Shown here: positions 15,714-23,172 of the stretch, piece by piece
How the letters are laid out: every line of letters begins with the position of its first letter
Position numbering within the stretch: position 1 is the first letter of the stretch
Source: DASWOJ01 sp036398775
Lineage (GTDB): Bacteria; Pseudomonadota; Alphaproteobacteria; Acetobacterales; Acetobacteraceae
Direction: 5' to 3'
Assembly (NCBI GenBank): GCA_036398775.1
Contig: DASWOJ010000240.1
Location: forward strand, 1 to 29,265
DNA: 29,265 nt
Made by a program: the position numbers and the translations under genes
The notes under the pieces: generated by a model
What the model saw: only the letters and a program-made list of their open reading frames with translations
Databases searched by the model: none
What the model was told of the DNA's origin: nothing

Positions 15714-15792
15714 GGTTCACCTTCATACAATACAGCCGGCATCACCCAGACTGCATGTCCAGGAGCGGCGCCGGCAAAACAGGTCGCGTCGT

Positions 15793-16185
15793 TTAGACCC
15801 GGCGACGCTTGCGAGGACGGCAACCGTTATGCGGGATCGGCGTCATGTCGCGGATTGCAGTGATCGCAAACCCCACAGCTTGCAGCGCCCGCAACGCGCT
15901 TTCACGGCCGGAGCCGGGTCCGCTGACTTCAATCTCCAGCGTTTCCATCCCGTGTTCGCGAGCCTTGCGGCCTGCGTCCTCGGCCGCGACCTGGGCGGCA
16001 TAGGGCGTGCTCTTGCGGCTGCCCTTGAAGCCCTGCATGCCGCTGCTGGACCAGGCAATCGTATTGCCCTGGGCGTCGGTGATCGTCACCATCGTGTTGT
16101 TGAACGTGGCAGCGACATGCGCCACGCCCGCGATGATGTTCTTACGCTCTTTCTTACGGGGTCGCGCGGTGGCGGTCTTCGCCAT
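15793..16185 (-). CDS. rpsK: 30S ribosomal protein S11
   Basis: S11 lies on the 30S platform near the E site. The product is 130 residues, with FNNTMVTITDAQGN at about 28-41, SSGMQGFKGSRKSTPYAAQ, the GPGSGRESALRAL segment and the C-terminal PHNGCRPRKRRRV. All are family hallmarks and the length is standard. It lies 60 bases downstream of rpsM; that gap contains a 6-bp GCCGCA/TGCGGC hairpin on the minus strand. Confidence 0.98.
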   Translation of the reverse strand: MAKTATARPRKKERKNIIAGVAHVAATFNNTMVTITDAQGNTIAWSSSGMQGFKGSRKSTPYAAQVAAEDAGRKAREHGMETLEIEVSGPGSGRESALRALQAVGFAITAIRDMTPIPHNGCRPRKRRRV

Positions 16186-16245
16186 ATGAGGTGATCCTGT
16201 CTAACTAGGCCGCAGATGCGGCGGAACGGGCTGGCAGCCGGATGG

Positions 16246-16623
16246 CTACTTTGTAACCTTCTTTTTGCCGGCAATTGCGACGGCCTTGCCCTTGCGGGTG
16301 CGTGCATTGGTGTGGGTGCGCTGACCATGCACCGGCAGACCGCGCCGGTGACGCAGGCCGCGATAGCAGCCAAGATCCATCAGCCGCTTGATGTTCATTG
16401 CGACTTCACGCCGCAGGTCGCCCTCGACGCGGTAGTCCTTGTCAATCAGCTCGCGTAGCTTGAGCACTTCGTCGTCCGAAAGCTGATTCACGCGGCGGTC
16501 GTCGGGGATGCCCAACTTCGTGCAGATGTCCACCGCATTGGATGGGCCTATGCCGTAGATGTAGCGAAGGCTGATCAGCACCCGCTTGTTGGTCGGGATA
16601 TTCACGCCGGCAATACGGGCCAC
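16246..16623 (-). CDS. rpsM: 30S ribosomal protein S13
   Basis: S13 sits in the 30S head and contacts S19, the P-site tRNA and L5. The product is 125 residues, with MARIAGVNIPTNKRVLISL, YGIGPSNAV, the RGLRHRRGLPVHGQRT segment and the basic tail KGKAVAIAGKKKVTK. It is the first gene after a promoter-bearing spacer that follows adk, so it may head a separately transcribed alpha unit (rpsM-rpsK-rpoA-rplQ). Confidence 0.98.
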   Translation of the reverse strand: MARIAGVNIPTNKRVLISLRYIYGIGPSNAVDICTKLGIPDDRRVNQLSDDEVLKLRELIDKDYRVEGDLRREVAMNIKRLMDLGCYRGLRHRRGLPVHGQRTHTNARTRKGKAVAIAGKKKVTK

Positions 16624-16645
16624 ACTTGGTGCTCCTGGTCATGCG

Positions 16646-16673
16646 GGTGCACAGCGGTTGGCCGCACGGCACC
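16646..16673 (-). promoter_or_regulatory. Hairpin in the leader before rpsM
   Basis: Complementary 12-base arms (16646-16657 and 16662-16673) pair as 5 + 4 bp around a 3x3 internal loop, with a 4-base loop. The hairpin is about 23 bases upstream of the S13 start. In gammaproteobacteria S4 represses translation from a structured leader of this operon; whether this leader is regulatory here is unknown. Confidence 0.4.
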
Positions 16674-16766
16674 GGCTGGGTGGTCAAGGCCCCTGCTCGC
16701 GTTAGCGCTGAGGACCCGGAAATGGACTGTTTACCACGTCTTAGTGAGACATGGCGAAGGGCGCGG

Positions 16767-16794
16767 ACTATACGGCCCCAACTCGGATTGTCAA
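16767..16794 (-). promoter_or_regulatory. Near-consensus sigma70 promoter upstream of rpsM
   Basis: On the minus strand TTGACA (16794-16789) and TATAGT (16772-16767) are 16 bases apart. The -35 is a perfect consensus and the -10 differs at one base. It lies just past the adk stop, and the predicted start near 16760 leaves a leader of about 137 bases before rpsM. It would let the alpha-operon genes be expressed independently of upstream readthrough. Confidence 0.75.
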
Positions 16795-16804
16795 TGCGTT
16801 CCAA

Positions 16805-17476
16805 TCAACTTTGCGTGTGCACTGGGACGGCATGAGCCAGAATAGCCTCGAGTTCATGAAAGACAGCATCCACGTCGGCCATGCCGTCCACAGTCACAAG
16901 ACGCCCGCTCTCCCTGTAGTGCGGCAGGATGGGCGCGGTCTGGCTGTAATAAGCATCTAGCCGGGCCGACACGGTTTCGCGCCGGTCATCGGCACGGCGG
17001 ATGAACTCGTGACTGCCGCAGACGTCGCAAGTGTCTGCGACATGCGGCCGTTTGAAACTGTCATGATAGCCAGCACCGCATTTGGCGCAGGTGAAGCGAC
17101 CGGCAATCCGGTCCACCAGTGCCTCGTCATCCACCTGCAACAACACGACGACGTCTATCCTCATCCCTGACCGCGCCAGCATCTCGTCCAGCGCCACTGC
17201 TTGAGGCACCGTGCGTGGGAAGCCGTCGAGGATGAAGCCCTCCTTCGCGTCGGGCTGATGTATCCGGTTGTCCAGCATTGCGACGATCAGATCGTCAGAC
17301 ACCAAGCCGCCAGCCTCCATGATCGCCTTGGCGCGCTGCCCAGTCTCTGTGCCGGCCTTGACCTCGGCCCGGAGCATGTCGCCAGTCGAGATCTGCACCA
17401 TCCCGTGCGCCTGCTCCAGCCTCTTGGCCTGTGTCCCCTTGCCGGCGCCTGGTGGGCCGAGCAGGATCAGGTTCAT
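16805..17476 (-). CDS. adk: Adenylate kinase
   Basis: Adk interconverts ATP + AMP and 2 ADP in the cytosol. The 223-residue product starts MNLILLGPPGAGKGTQAKRL with the P-loop at 7-15. It continues with STGDMLR, the GFILDGFPRT AMP-site segment (80-89) and a long LID containing four cysteines in two CxxC pairs (Cys130, 133, 150, 153), so the LID probably binds zinc. The ATG at 17476 overlaps the secY stop as ATGA, giving coupled translation; the longer open frame upstream runs into secY and is not used. The secY-adk pairing is typical of alphaproteobacterial and Gram-positive spc clusters. Confidence 0.97.
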   Translation of the reverse strand: MNLILLGPPGAGKGTQAKRLEQAHGMVQISTGDMLRAEVKAGTETGQRAKAIMEAGGLVSDDLIVAMLDNRIHQPDAKEGFILDGFPRTVPQAVALDEMLARSGMRIDVVVLLQVDDEALVDRIAGRFTCAKCGAGYHDSFKRPHVADTCDVCGSHEFIRRADDRRETVSARLDAYYSQTAPILPHYRESGRLVTVDGMADVDAVFHELEAILAHAVPVHTQS

Positions 17477-18816
17477 CGGCCACGCCCCTTCACGCGGTTC
17501 TTGCGGATTAAGCCCTCGTACTGATGCGCCAGAAGGTGTGACTGAACTTGCGTCACGGTATCCATCGTGACCGACACGATGATCATCAGGCTCGTACCGC
17601 CGAAGTAGAACGGTACCCGGTATTTGCTGATGAGAATTTCCGGCAACAGGCAGACCACGCACAGATACAGCGCCCCCACCGTCGTCAGCTTGGCCAGGAT
17701 TGTATCGAAGTAGTTGGCGGTATTGGCGCCAGGCCGCACGCCAGGGATGAAGCCGCCATACTTCTTCAGATTGTCCGCCGTCTCCGTTGGATTGAAAACT
17801 ACTGCCGTATAGAAGTAGGCGAAGAAGATGATCATGCCGGCGTAGGCCAGCATATAGAGCGGCTCACCATGACCGAGCTTTGCTCCGATCCAGGCCAGCC
17901 ACGAGTCTGGCTTGTTGCCGGCGAACCCGGCGATCGTCGCCGGGATGAGCAGGATGGAGCTTGCGAAAATCGGCGGGATCACGCCGGCGGTATTCACCTT
18001 CAGCGGCATGTGCGTGCTGTCGCCACCGAACATGCGTTGTCCGACTTGCCGCTTAGGATACTGAATGTTCACCCGGCGCTGCGCCCGTTCCACAAAAACC
18101 ACGAAGGCAATCACGGCTACCGCGATCAGCAGGAACCCCAGGACGAACAATGGAGACAGTTCCCCTGCCCGACCCTTTTCCAGCAATGACGCCAGCGCAT
18201 GCGGCAGGTTGGCGACGATGCCGGCAAAGATGATCAAGCTGGTGCCGTTGCCAACGCCGCGGGCCGTAATCTGTTCACCCAGCCACATCAGGAACATCGT
18301 CCCGCCAACCAGCGTGATGACGCACGACACGCGGAAGAACAGCCCGGGATCAATCACCGCCGAGCCGGCGCGTCCGACGATGTTCTCCAGTCCGACCGCC
18401 ATGCCATACGACTGCACCAATGCGATCAGAACGGTCAGATAACGCGTGTACTGGTTCAGCTTCTTCCGCCCGCTCTCGCCTTCCTTCTTGAGGGTTTCCA
18501 GCGACGGAACGGCTGATGACAGCAACTGCACGATGATGCTTGCGCTGATGTAGGGCATGATATTCAGGGCAAATACCGTCATGCGGCCAAGCGCCCCGCC
18601 GCTGAACATATCGAACATGCCCAGGATGCCGCCACCATTCTGCTGCAGCATTTCCGCCATCACGGCTGCGTCCACGCCGGGCACTGGGATGTAGGTGCCG
18701 AGGCGGTAGACCAGCAGAGCGCCTAAGGTGAACCAGATGCGTTGCTTGAGCTCGGTCGCCTTGCCGAGCGTGCCGAGGTTGAGGTTTGCTGCCAATTGTT
18801 CGGCTGCGGACGCCAT
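17473..18816 (-). CDS. secY: Protein translocase subunit SecY
   Basis: SecY is the pore of the Sec translocon in the inner membrane, with ten transmembrane helices. The 447-residue product has LGTYIPVPGVD near residue 45, the first conserved loop GGGILGMFDMFSGGAL, MPYISASIIVQLL, the RAQRRVNIQYPKRQVG cytosolic loop and the C-terminal GTSLMIIVSVTMDTV helix. I chose the ATG at 18816 because GGGGGG lies 7 bases before it; a GTG at 18831 would place that tract inside the gene. A strong hairpin (18840-18874) lies in the spacer between rplO and this start. Confidence 0.97.
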   Translation of the reverse strand: MASAAEQLAANLNLGTLGKATELKQRIWFTLGALLVYRLGTYIPVPGVDAAVMAEMLQQNGGGILGMFDMFSGGALGRMTVFALNIMPYISASIIVQLLSSAVPSLETLKKEGESGRKKLNQYTRYLTVLIALVQSYGMAVGLENIVGRAGSAVIDPGLFFRVSCVITLVGGTMFLMWLGEQITARGVGNGTSLIIFAGIVANLPHALASLLEKGRAGELSPLFVLGFLLIAVAVIAFVVFVERAQRRVNIQYPKRQVGQRMFGGDSTHMPLKVNTAGVIPPIFASSILLIPATIAGFAGNKPDSWLAWIGAKLGHGEPLYMLAYAGMIIFFAYFYTAVVFNPTETADNLKKYGGFIPGVRPGANTANYFDTILAKLTTVGALYLCVVCLLPEILISKYRVPFYFGGTSLMIIVSVTMDTVTQVQSHLLAHQYEGLIRKNRVKGRGR

Positions 18817-18839
18817 AACCGATCCCCCCACAAGGTTAC

Positions 18840-18874
18840 GGCGCCCACACGTCCCGCTTGGGACACGGGGCGCC
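18840..18874 (-). promoter_or_regulatory. Strong hairpin between rplO and secY
   Basis: GGCGCCC and GGGCGCC (7 bp) enclose CGTGTCCC and GGGACGTG (8 pairs, two of them G-U) with a 4-base loop and one bulged base: about 15 pairs in 35 bases. It starts about 53 bases after the rplO stop and ends 23 bases before the secY ATG. No U-tract follows, so a processing, stability or regulatory element is more likely than a terminator. Confidence 0.7.
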
Positions 18875-18927
18875 GCCCTTCATTTCCTATTCTGCCGGCA
18901 ATACCCGCCGGGCCGCAAGCATCAGCG

Positions 18928-19419
18928 TCAGCTTGACGGCGCTGCTGCCGCTGCTTCGGCCACAGTCGTCGTCAGGATGCCGCCCGCCGCCTGTACTGCC
19001 GCCGCCGCAGTCGCAGACGCGCCAGACACCGTGATGGTGATGGGACGGCTGATTGCACCCATCCCGAGCAGCCGTACGCCAGCCACTTTAGCTAGCCGGA
19101 CCAAGCCGGCGGCCTCTAGCGACTGTTCGGTAATCGGCGTTGCCGGGTCGAGCTTGCCAGCCTCAATCGCTTTCTCGATGGCGCCGACATTCACGGGGGC
19201 ATACTCCTTACGGAACATGTTGTGAAAGCCACGCTTCGGCAGTCGCCGGTAGATGGGGAGCTGACCACCTTCAAACCCGTTCAGCGAAACGCCCTCACGA
19301 GCCTTCTGACCCTTGACGCCCTTGCCAGAGGTCTTGCCTTTCCCGGAACCGATGCCGCGGCCGAGCCTCTTGAACTTCGGACGGGCGCCGGGATTGTCCC
19401 GCAGTTCGTTCAGCTTCAT
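18928..19419 (-). CDS. rplO: 50S ribosomal protein L15
   Basis: L15 is a late-assembly large-subunit protein that threads into 23S rRNA. The 163-residue product starts MKLNELRDNPGARPKFKRLG, followed by the glycine-rich RGIGSGKGKTSGKG and FEGGQLPIYRRLPKRGF. The C-terminal end is alanine-rich (TVAEAAAAAPSS), slightly longer than in E. coli (144). The ATG overlaps the rpmD stop as ATGA. Confidence 0.97.
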   Translation of the reverse strand: MKLNELRDNPGARPKFKRLGRGIGSGKGKTSGKGVKGQKAREGVSLNGFEGGQLPIYRRLPKRGFHNMFRKEYAPVNVGAIEKAIEAGKLDPATPITEQSLEAAGLVRLAKVAGVRLLGMGAISRPITITVSGASATAAAAVQAAGGILTTTVAEAAAAAPSS

Positions 19420-19613
19420 GACCGCTCCTCGACCTGAACCAGGTGGGCGACCGTCCGGATCATGCCACGGACGGAAGGAGTGTCCTCCAACTCACGCGTG
19501 CGGTGCATCCGGTTCAGGCCGAGACCAATTAGGGTGTCTCTCTGGTTTTTTTTCCGGCCCAAGCCGCTGTTGACCAGCGTTACCTTGACCGTTCCCCTGA
19601 TACTATCCGACAT
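19416..19613 (-). CDS. rpmD: 50S ribosomal protein L30
   Basis: This is a small 65-residue 23S-binding protein. It has GTVKVTLVNSGLGRKKNQRDTL and the conserved LGLNRMHRTRELEDTPSVRGM. The ATG at 19613 gives the family-typical length; an upstream in-frame ATG would run 39 codons into rpsE. The start lies inside the last codons of rpsE (11-base overlap). A run of eight A (19553-19546 on the minus strand) encodes Lys-Lys-Asn, a homopolymer unusual for such a GC-rich region. Confidence 0.95.
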   Translation of the reverse strand: MSDSIRGTVKVTLVNSGLGRKKNQRDTLIGLGLNRMHRTRELEDTPSVRGMIRTVAHLVQVEERS

Positions 19614-20190
19614 CGGCTGTCTCCTGTGCCGCGTCTGGCACACCATCGCGCTTGCCGAAGATCTCGCCGACTTTCTTGCCACGACGTGCCGCCACGCTAC
19701 GCGGGCTTGCACAGCGTTGTAGTGCCGCAAATGTAGCCTTGACCATGTTGTGAGGGTTGCGGCTGCCGAGCGACTTGGCGACGACGTCGCCTACTCCCAG
19801 CGTCTCAAACACTGCACGCATCGGACCTCCGGCAATGATGCCAGTTCCGGCCGTGGATGACCTCAGGATTACGTGACCTGCGCCAAAGATACCCTCGACA
19901 TCATGGTGCAATGTGCGCCCTTCCTTCAGGGGCACGCGGATCATCGTCTTCTTCGCCCGCTCGGTTGCCTTACGGATGGCTTCAGGCACCTCGCGCGCCT
20001 TGCCAGCGCCATAGCCGACCCGGCCTTTCTGATCCCCCACGACCACCAGGGCTGCAAAGGCGAAACGGCGTCCACCTTTCACCACCTTGGCCACCCGGTT
20101 GATGGTGACCAGCTTGTCCATCAAATCGTCGCCGCCATCGCGGTCGCGATCTCGGCCGCCGCGGCCGCCGTCCCGTGCTTCACGTGCCAT
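19603..20190 (-). CDS. rpsE: 30S ribosomal protein S5
   Basis: S5 is a fidelity protein at the mRNA entry channel. The 195-residue product has a charged N-terminal extension (REARDGGRGGRDRDRDGG) before the conserved LMDKLVTINRVAKVVKGG. Then come RVGYGAGKAREVPEAI, the loop with GIIAGGPMRAVFETLG and SRNPHNMVKATFAAL. AGGA lies upstream of the ATG at good spacing. The 3' end overlaps rpmD. Confidence 0.97.
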   Translation of the reverse strand: MAREARDGGRGGRDRDRDGGDDLMDKLVTINRVAKVVKGGRRFAFAALVVVGDQKGRVGYGAGKAREVPEAIRKATERAKKTMIRVPLKEGRTLHHDVEGIFGAGHVILRSSTAGTGIIAGGPMRAVFETLGVGDVVAKSLGSRNPHNMVKATFAALQRCASPRSVAARRGKKVGEIFGKRDGVPDAAQETADVG

Positions 20191-20201
20191 GTGTCAGTTT
20201 C

Positions 20202-20564
20202 CTAGAACGCCAAGCCGCCTTCGCGGGCGGCATCGGCCAGCGCCTTGACGCGACCGTGATAAAGATACGGGCCGCGGTCGAAGACCACCTGGGTGACGCC
20301 AGCTGCCACAGCACGTTCGGCCACCATTTTGCCAACCGCAACCGCCGCGTCCTTATCGGCCCCGGTCTTTCCACCCTCGCGGATAGACTTGTCCAAAGTG
20401 CTGGCAGCGGCGAGCGTCCGGCCCTGCTTATCGTCTATGACCTGCGCATAGATGTGCCGGCCCGACCGGAACACTGACAGGCGAGGGCGTCCCGCGCCCT
20501 TCTGCTTCAACTGATAGCGGAGGCGCTCGCGCCGCCGCGCCCGGAGATCCTGGGGAGCGCTCAT
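20202..20564 (-). CDS. rplR: 50S ribosomal protein L18
   Basis: L18 binds 5S rRNA in the central protuberance. With the ATG at 20564 the product is 120 residues: basic MSAPQDLRARRRERLRYQLK, RPRLSVFRSGRHIYAQVIDD, VVFDRGPYLYHGRVKALAD and a C-terminal REGGLAF. It starts one base after the rplF stop; an upstream in-frame ATG (20603) lies within rplF and gives a non-family leader. Confidence 0.97.
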   Translation of the reverse strand: MSAPQDLRARRRERLRYQLKQKGAGRPRLSVFRSGRHIYAQVIDDKQGRTLAAASTLDKSIREGGKTGADKDAAVAVGKMVAERAVAAGVTQVVFDRGPYLYHGRVKALADAAREGGLAF

Positions 20565-20565
20565 G

Positions 20566-21099
20566 TTACTTCTTCTTGCCTTCCTTGCGCCGGATCTGCT
20601 CATTCTCGTACTTGACGCCCTTGCCCTTATACGGTTCGGGCGGACGGAAGCGGCGGATTTCGGCAGCGCACTGCCCGACCTGGCGCTTGTCCACTCCGGT
20701 CAGGGTGATAGCAGTCGGGCGCGGGGTCGTGACGGTGATGCCCTCCGGAACCGGGTAAACCACGTCATGCGAGAAGCCCAGATTGATAACCAGGTTCTTG
20801 CCTTGCACGGCCGCACGGAAACCGGTGCCATTGATTTCCAATGTTTTCGTGAATCCAGCGGACACACCCTGCACCATGTTCTGCAGCAGGGCACGGGTTG
20901 TGCCCCACATCATGCGCGCTTGAGCAGCGTTGCCGCGCGGGGTTACTGTCACCTTGTTGCCGTCCACCGCCGCGTCTACATGGTCAGTCAGTTCCAAGGA
21001 CAGGGTGCCGAGCTTGCCCTTGGCCTCCAGCACACGATCCACGATAGCGACCTGAACGCCGACCGGCAGTTCAACAGGATATTTGCCTACACGAGACAT
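20566..21099 (-). CDS. rplF: 50S ribosomal protein L6
   Basis: L6 lies near the sarcin-ricin loop and factor-binding site. The product is 177 residues, starting MSRVGKYPVELPVGV, with the duplicated L6 fold and the C-terminal signature RPPEPYKGKGVKYENEQIRR. GGGAGG sits 7 bases before the ATG at 21099, deciding this start over the in-frame ATG at 21165 inside rpsH. It is 13 bases downstream of the rpsH stop. Confidence 0.97.
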   Translation of the reverse strand: MSRVGKYPVELPVGVQVAIVDRVLEAKGKLGTLSLELTDHVDAAVDGNKVTVTPRGNAAQARMMWGTTRALLQNMVQGVSAGFTKTLEINGTGFRAAVQGKNLVINLGFSHDVVYPVPEGITVTTPRPTAITLTGVDKRQVGQCAAEIRRFRPPEPYKGKGVKYENEQIRRKEGKKK

Positions 21100-21106
21100 G
21101 CTGGCG

Positions 21107-21112
21107 CCTCCC
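21107..21112 (-). promoter_or_regulatory. Ribosome binding site of rplF
   Basis: GGGAGG on the minus strand, directly after the rpsH stop and 7 bases before the ATG at 21099. It is one of the strongest Shine-Dalgarno matches in the cluster and fixes the L6 start. Confidence 0.8.
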
Positions 21113-21511
21113 TTAGAACACGCGGAAAAGCACTTCGCCGCCAACATTGGCAGCGCGCGCCTCACCGTCGCTCAACACGCCGCGCGGAGTGCTCAGGATG
21201 GAGACGCCCAGGCCCGCATAAACCCGGGGCAGCTCCTTAATCTTTGAGTAAACTCGGCGGCCCGGCTTTGACACCCGTGTGATTTCCTTGATGACCGGCT
21301 CACCTTCCGAATACTTCAGCTCGATTCGAAGTTGGGCGATGCCTGGACGCACTTCCTCAACGGAATAGCCACGGATGAAGCCTTCACGCTTCAATGTCTC
21401 CAGCACGCTTGCACGCATTTTGGAGGCGGGGGCAACGCACTGAGTATGACGGCTGCGCTGAGCGTTACGGATGCGGGTGATCATATCACCCAGCGGATCG
21501 GACATGGACAT
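21113..21511 (-). CDS. rpsH: 30S ribosomal protein S8
   Basis: S8 binds the central domain of 16S rRNA; in E. coli it represses the spc operon. The product is 132 residues, starting MSMSDPLGDMITRIRNAQRS, with FIRGYSVEE and the C-terminal STPRGVLSDGEARAANVGGE segment. A second ATG two codons in (MSDP) is an alternative start. Whether spc autoregulation exists in this organism cannot be judged here. Confidence 0.97.
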   Translation of the reverse strand: MSMSDPLGDMITRIRNAQRSRHTQCVAPASKMRASVLETLKREGFIRGYSVEEVRPGIAQLRIELKYSEGEPVIKEITRVSKPGRRVYSKIKELPRVYAGLGVSILSTPRGVLSDGEARAANVGGEVLFRVF

Positions 21512-21523
21512 GCGTCCGGCTCC

Positions 21524-21829
21524 TTACCAGCTGGCCTTGACCATGCCGGGCAATTGCCCAGAACTGGCCAGGGCGCGCAACATGTTGCGGGACAACTTGA
21601 ATTTGCGGTAGTTGCCGCGGGCACGACCGGTCAGAGCACATCGCAGACGTACCCGTACCGCTGCTCCATTGCGCGGCAGTTGCGCAAGCTTCATTGAAGC
21701 CTCGAACCGCTCTTCGACCGGAGTTTCGCGATCCATAACCTGCGCTTTCAGCTCGGCCCGCTTAGTCTTGTCGCGGGCTGTCATGCGTTCCCGCTTCTTG
21801 TTGCGGTTGACCGCGGAAGTCTTGGCCAT
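21524..21829 (-). CDS. rpsN: 30S ribosomal protein S14, zinc-independent form
   Basis: S14 is a 30S head protein. The 101-residue product begins MAKTSAVNRNKKRERMTAR, and ends RCALTGRARGNYRKFKLSRN followed by LPGMVKASW. It lacks the CxxC...CxxC pairs of the short zinc form and has the long length of the C-minus form. It lies between rplE and rpsH, 12 bases before the latter, with about 73 bases after rplE. Confidence 0.97.
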   Translation of the reverse strand: MAKTSAVNRNKKRERMTARDKTKRAELKAQVMDRETPVEERFEASMKLAQLPRNGAAVRVRLRCALTGRARGNYRKFKLSRNMLRALASSGQLPGMVKASW

Positions 21830-21902
21830 CTGCTACTCTCCTCGGAACCTGCCGCGGCGCACTGGCCGGCAGTGGTTTTCCAGACGCGTTGAACCGGAAC
21901 CG

Positions 21903-22472
21903 CTACGCTGCGAACGGGATGTCGAGCGCCCTAAGCAGCGCCTTCGCTTCCGCGTCCGTCTTGGCTGTCGTGACAAAGACAATATCCATGCCCCGGACAT
22001 CGGTGACTTTGTCGTAATCAATCTCTGGGAAGATGATCTGCTCCCGGAGGCCCATGGCGAAGTTGCCGCGGCCATCGAAGCCCTTGCCGGCCGGAATGCC
22101 CCGGAAATCGCGCACTCGCGGCAGGGCAATCGTTACCAGTCGGTCTAGGAACTCGAACATCCGCGACTTGCGTAGGGTCACCTTGCAGCCGATTGGCAAG
22201 CCTTCGCGTATCTTGAAGCCCGCGATGGCCTTCTTCGCCAATGTCTTGACCGGCTTTTGCCCGGCGATAAGCGTAAGTTCTGCCAAGGCTGCGTCCAGCT
22301 TTTTTTGATCGCCCGCTGCCTCGCCCACGCCCATGTTGATGACGATCTTCTCGAGCTTCGGCACTTCCATGACGTTCTTGTAGCTAAATTGGTCCTGCAG
22401 CTTTGGCTTCACCTCGGACAAATATCTCTGCTGCATCCGCGGTATGTCACGGCCCTGAATCGTCTCGCTCAT
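21903..22472 (-). CDS. rplE: 50S ribosomal protein L5
   Basis: L5 binds 5S rRNA and contacts the P-site tRNA. The ATG at 22472 gives 189 residues starting MSETIQGRDIPRMQQRYLSE. Conserved KIVINMGVGEA, GQKPVKTLAKKAIAGFKIRE, GCKVTLRKSRMFEFLDRL and RDFRGIPAGKGFDGRGNF follow. The start is one base past the rplX stop. An in-frame ATG four codons upstream (22484) overlaps rplX and cannot be excluded. A run of seven A within the gene encodes Gln-Lys-Lys. Confidence 0.97.
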   Translation of the reverse strand: MSETIQGRDIPRMQQRYLSEVKPKLQDQFSYKNVMEVPKLEKIVINMGVGEAAGDQKKLDAALAELTLIAGQKPVKTLAKKAIAGFKIREGLPIGCKVTLRKSRMFEFLDRLVTIALPRVRDFRGIPAGKGFDGRGNFAMGLREQIIFPEIDYDKVTDVRGMDIVFVTTAKTDAEAKALLRALDIPFAA

Positions 22473-22473
22473 G

Positions 22474-22794
22474 TCAGCTCTCAATCACTGCGCCGCTGGG
22501 ACGGGCGACACGGACCTTACGGCCATCATCAAGCACCCGGAACCCGACACGGGTCGGTTTATTGGTTCCTGGATCAACCAGCGCCAGGTTGGAGAGGTGG
22601 ATCGTCGCCTCCTGGGCAATGATGCCGCCGGCCTGATTGGCCGCGCTCGGCTTGGTGTGCTTCTTGGCGATATTCACGCCCTGGACCACGGCCCGGTTGT
22701 CCTTCGGCATCACGGTCAGCACCTCACCGCGTTTACCCTTATCTGAACCGGAAATGACGATCACCGTATCGCCCTTGCGGATGCGTGCGGCCAT
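22474..22794 (-). CDS. rplX: 50S ribosomal protein L24
   Basis: L24 is an assembly-initiator protein of the 50S subunit. It has 106 residues with the KOW-type IRKGDTVIVISGSDKGKRGEV near the N-terminus, VQGVNIAKKHTKPS, and ALVDPGTNKPTRVGF. I chose the ATG at 22794, which shares one base with the rplN stop (TGATG); a GTG one codon earlier is possible. Confidence 0.96.
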   Translation of the reverse strand: MAARIRKGDTVIVISGSDKGKRGEVLTVMPKDNRAVVQGVNIAKKHTKPSAANQAGGIIAQEATIHLSNLALVDPGTNKPTRVGFRVLDDGRKVRVARPSGAVIES

Positions 22795-23162
22795 CACAGC
22801 ACCTCTGGGGCAAGCGAGATGATCTTGCCGAACTTACGTGCCCGGAGCTCGCGCACAACCGGTCCGAAGATACGAGTGCCAATCGGCTCCTGAGACTTGT
22901 TGATCAGTACAGCCGCATTGCGGTCAAAGCGAATGATGCTGCCGTCCGGACGCCGTACCGGGAACGACGTACGGACGATGACCGCTTGATGCACGTCGCC
23001 TTTCTTAACCTTGCCGCGCGGGATGGCCTCCTTGATGGACACCACGATCACATCGCCGACCGATGCTGTCTTCCGCTTGGACCCGCCAAGCACCTTGATG
23101 CACTGCACCCGGCGTGCGCCGGAGTTGTCGGCGACTTCTAGGTTGGACTCGACCTGAATCAT
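22794..23162 (-). CDS. rplN: 50S ribosomal protein L14
   Basis: L14 lies at the subunit interface. It has exactly the family's 122 residues: MIQVESNLEVADNSGARRVQ, VIVVSIKEAIPRGKVKKGDV, and a C-terminal IFGPVVRELRARKFGKIISL. There are no oddities. It follows rpsQ by 10 bases. Confidence 0.98.
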   Translation of the reverse strand: MIQVESNLEVADNSGARRVQCIKVLGGSKRKTASVGDVIVVSIKEAIPRGKVKKGDVHQAVIVRTSFPVRRPDGSIIRFDRNAAVLINKSQEPIGTRIFGPVVRELRARKFGKIISLAPEVL

Positions 23163-23172
23163 CTACCCGCTC

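Noticed and set aside
15714..15792. The rpsK-rpoA spacer as a regulatory element or site of a lost rpsD
   Set aside because: There is no remnant of S4 coding sequence and no strong hairpin or promoter; absence of rpsD here is normal for alphaproteobacteria.
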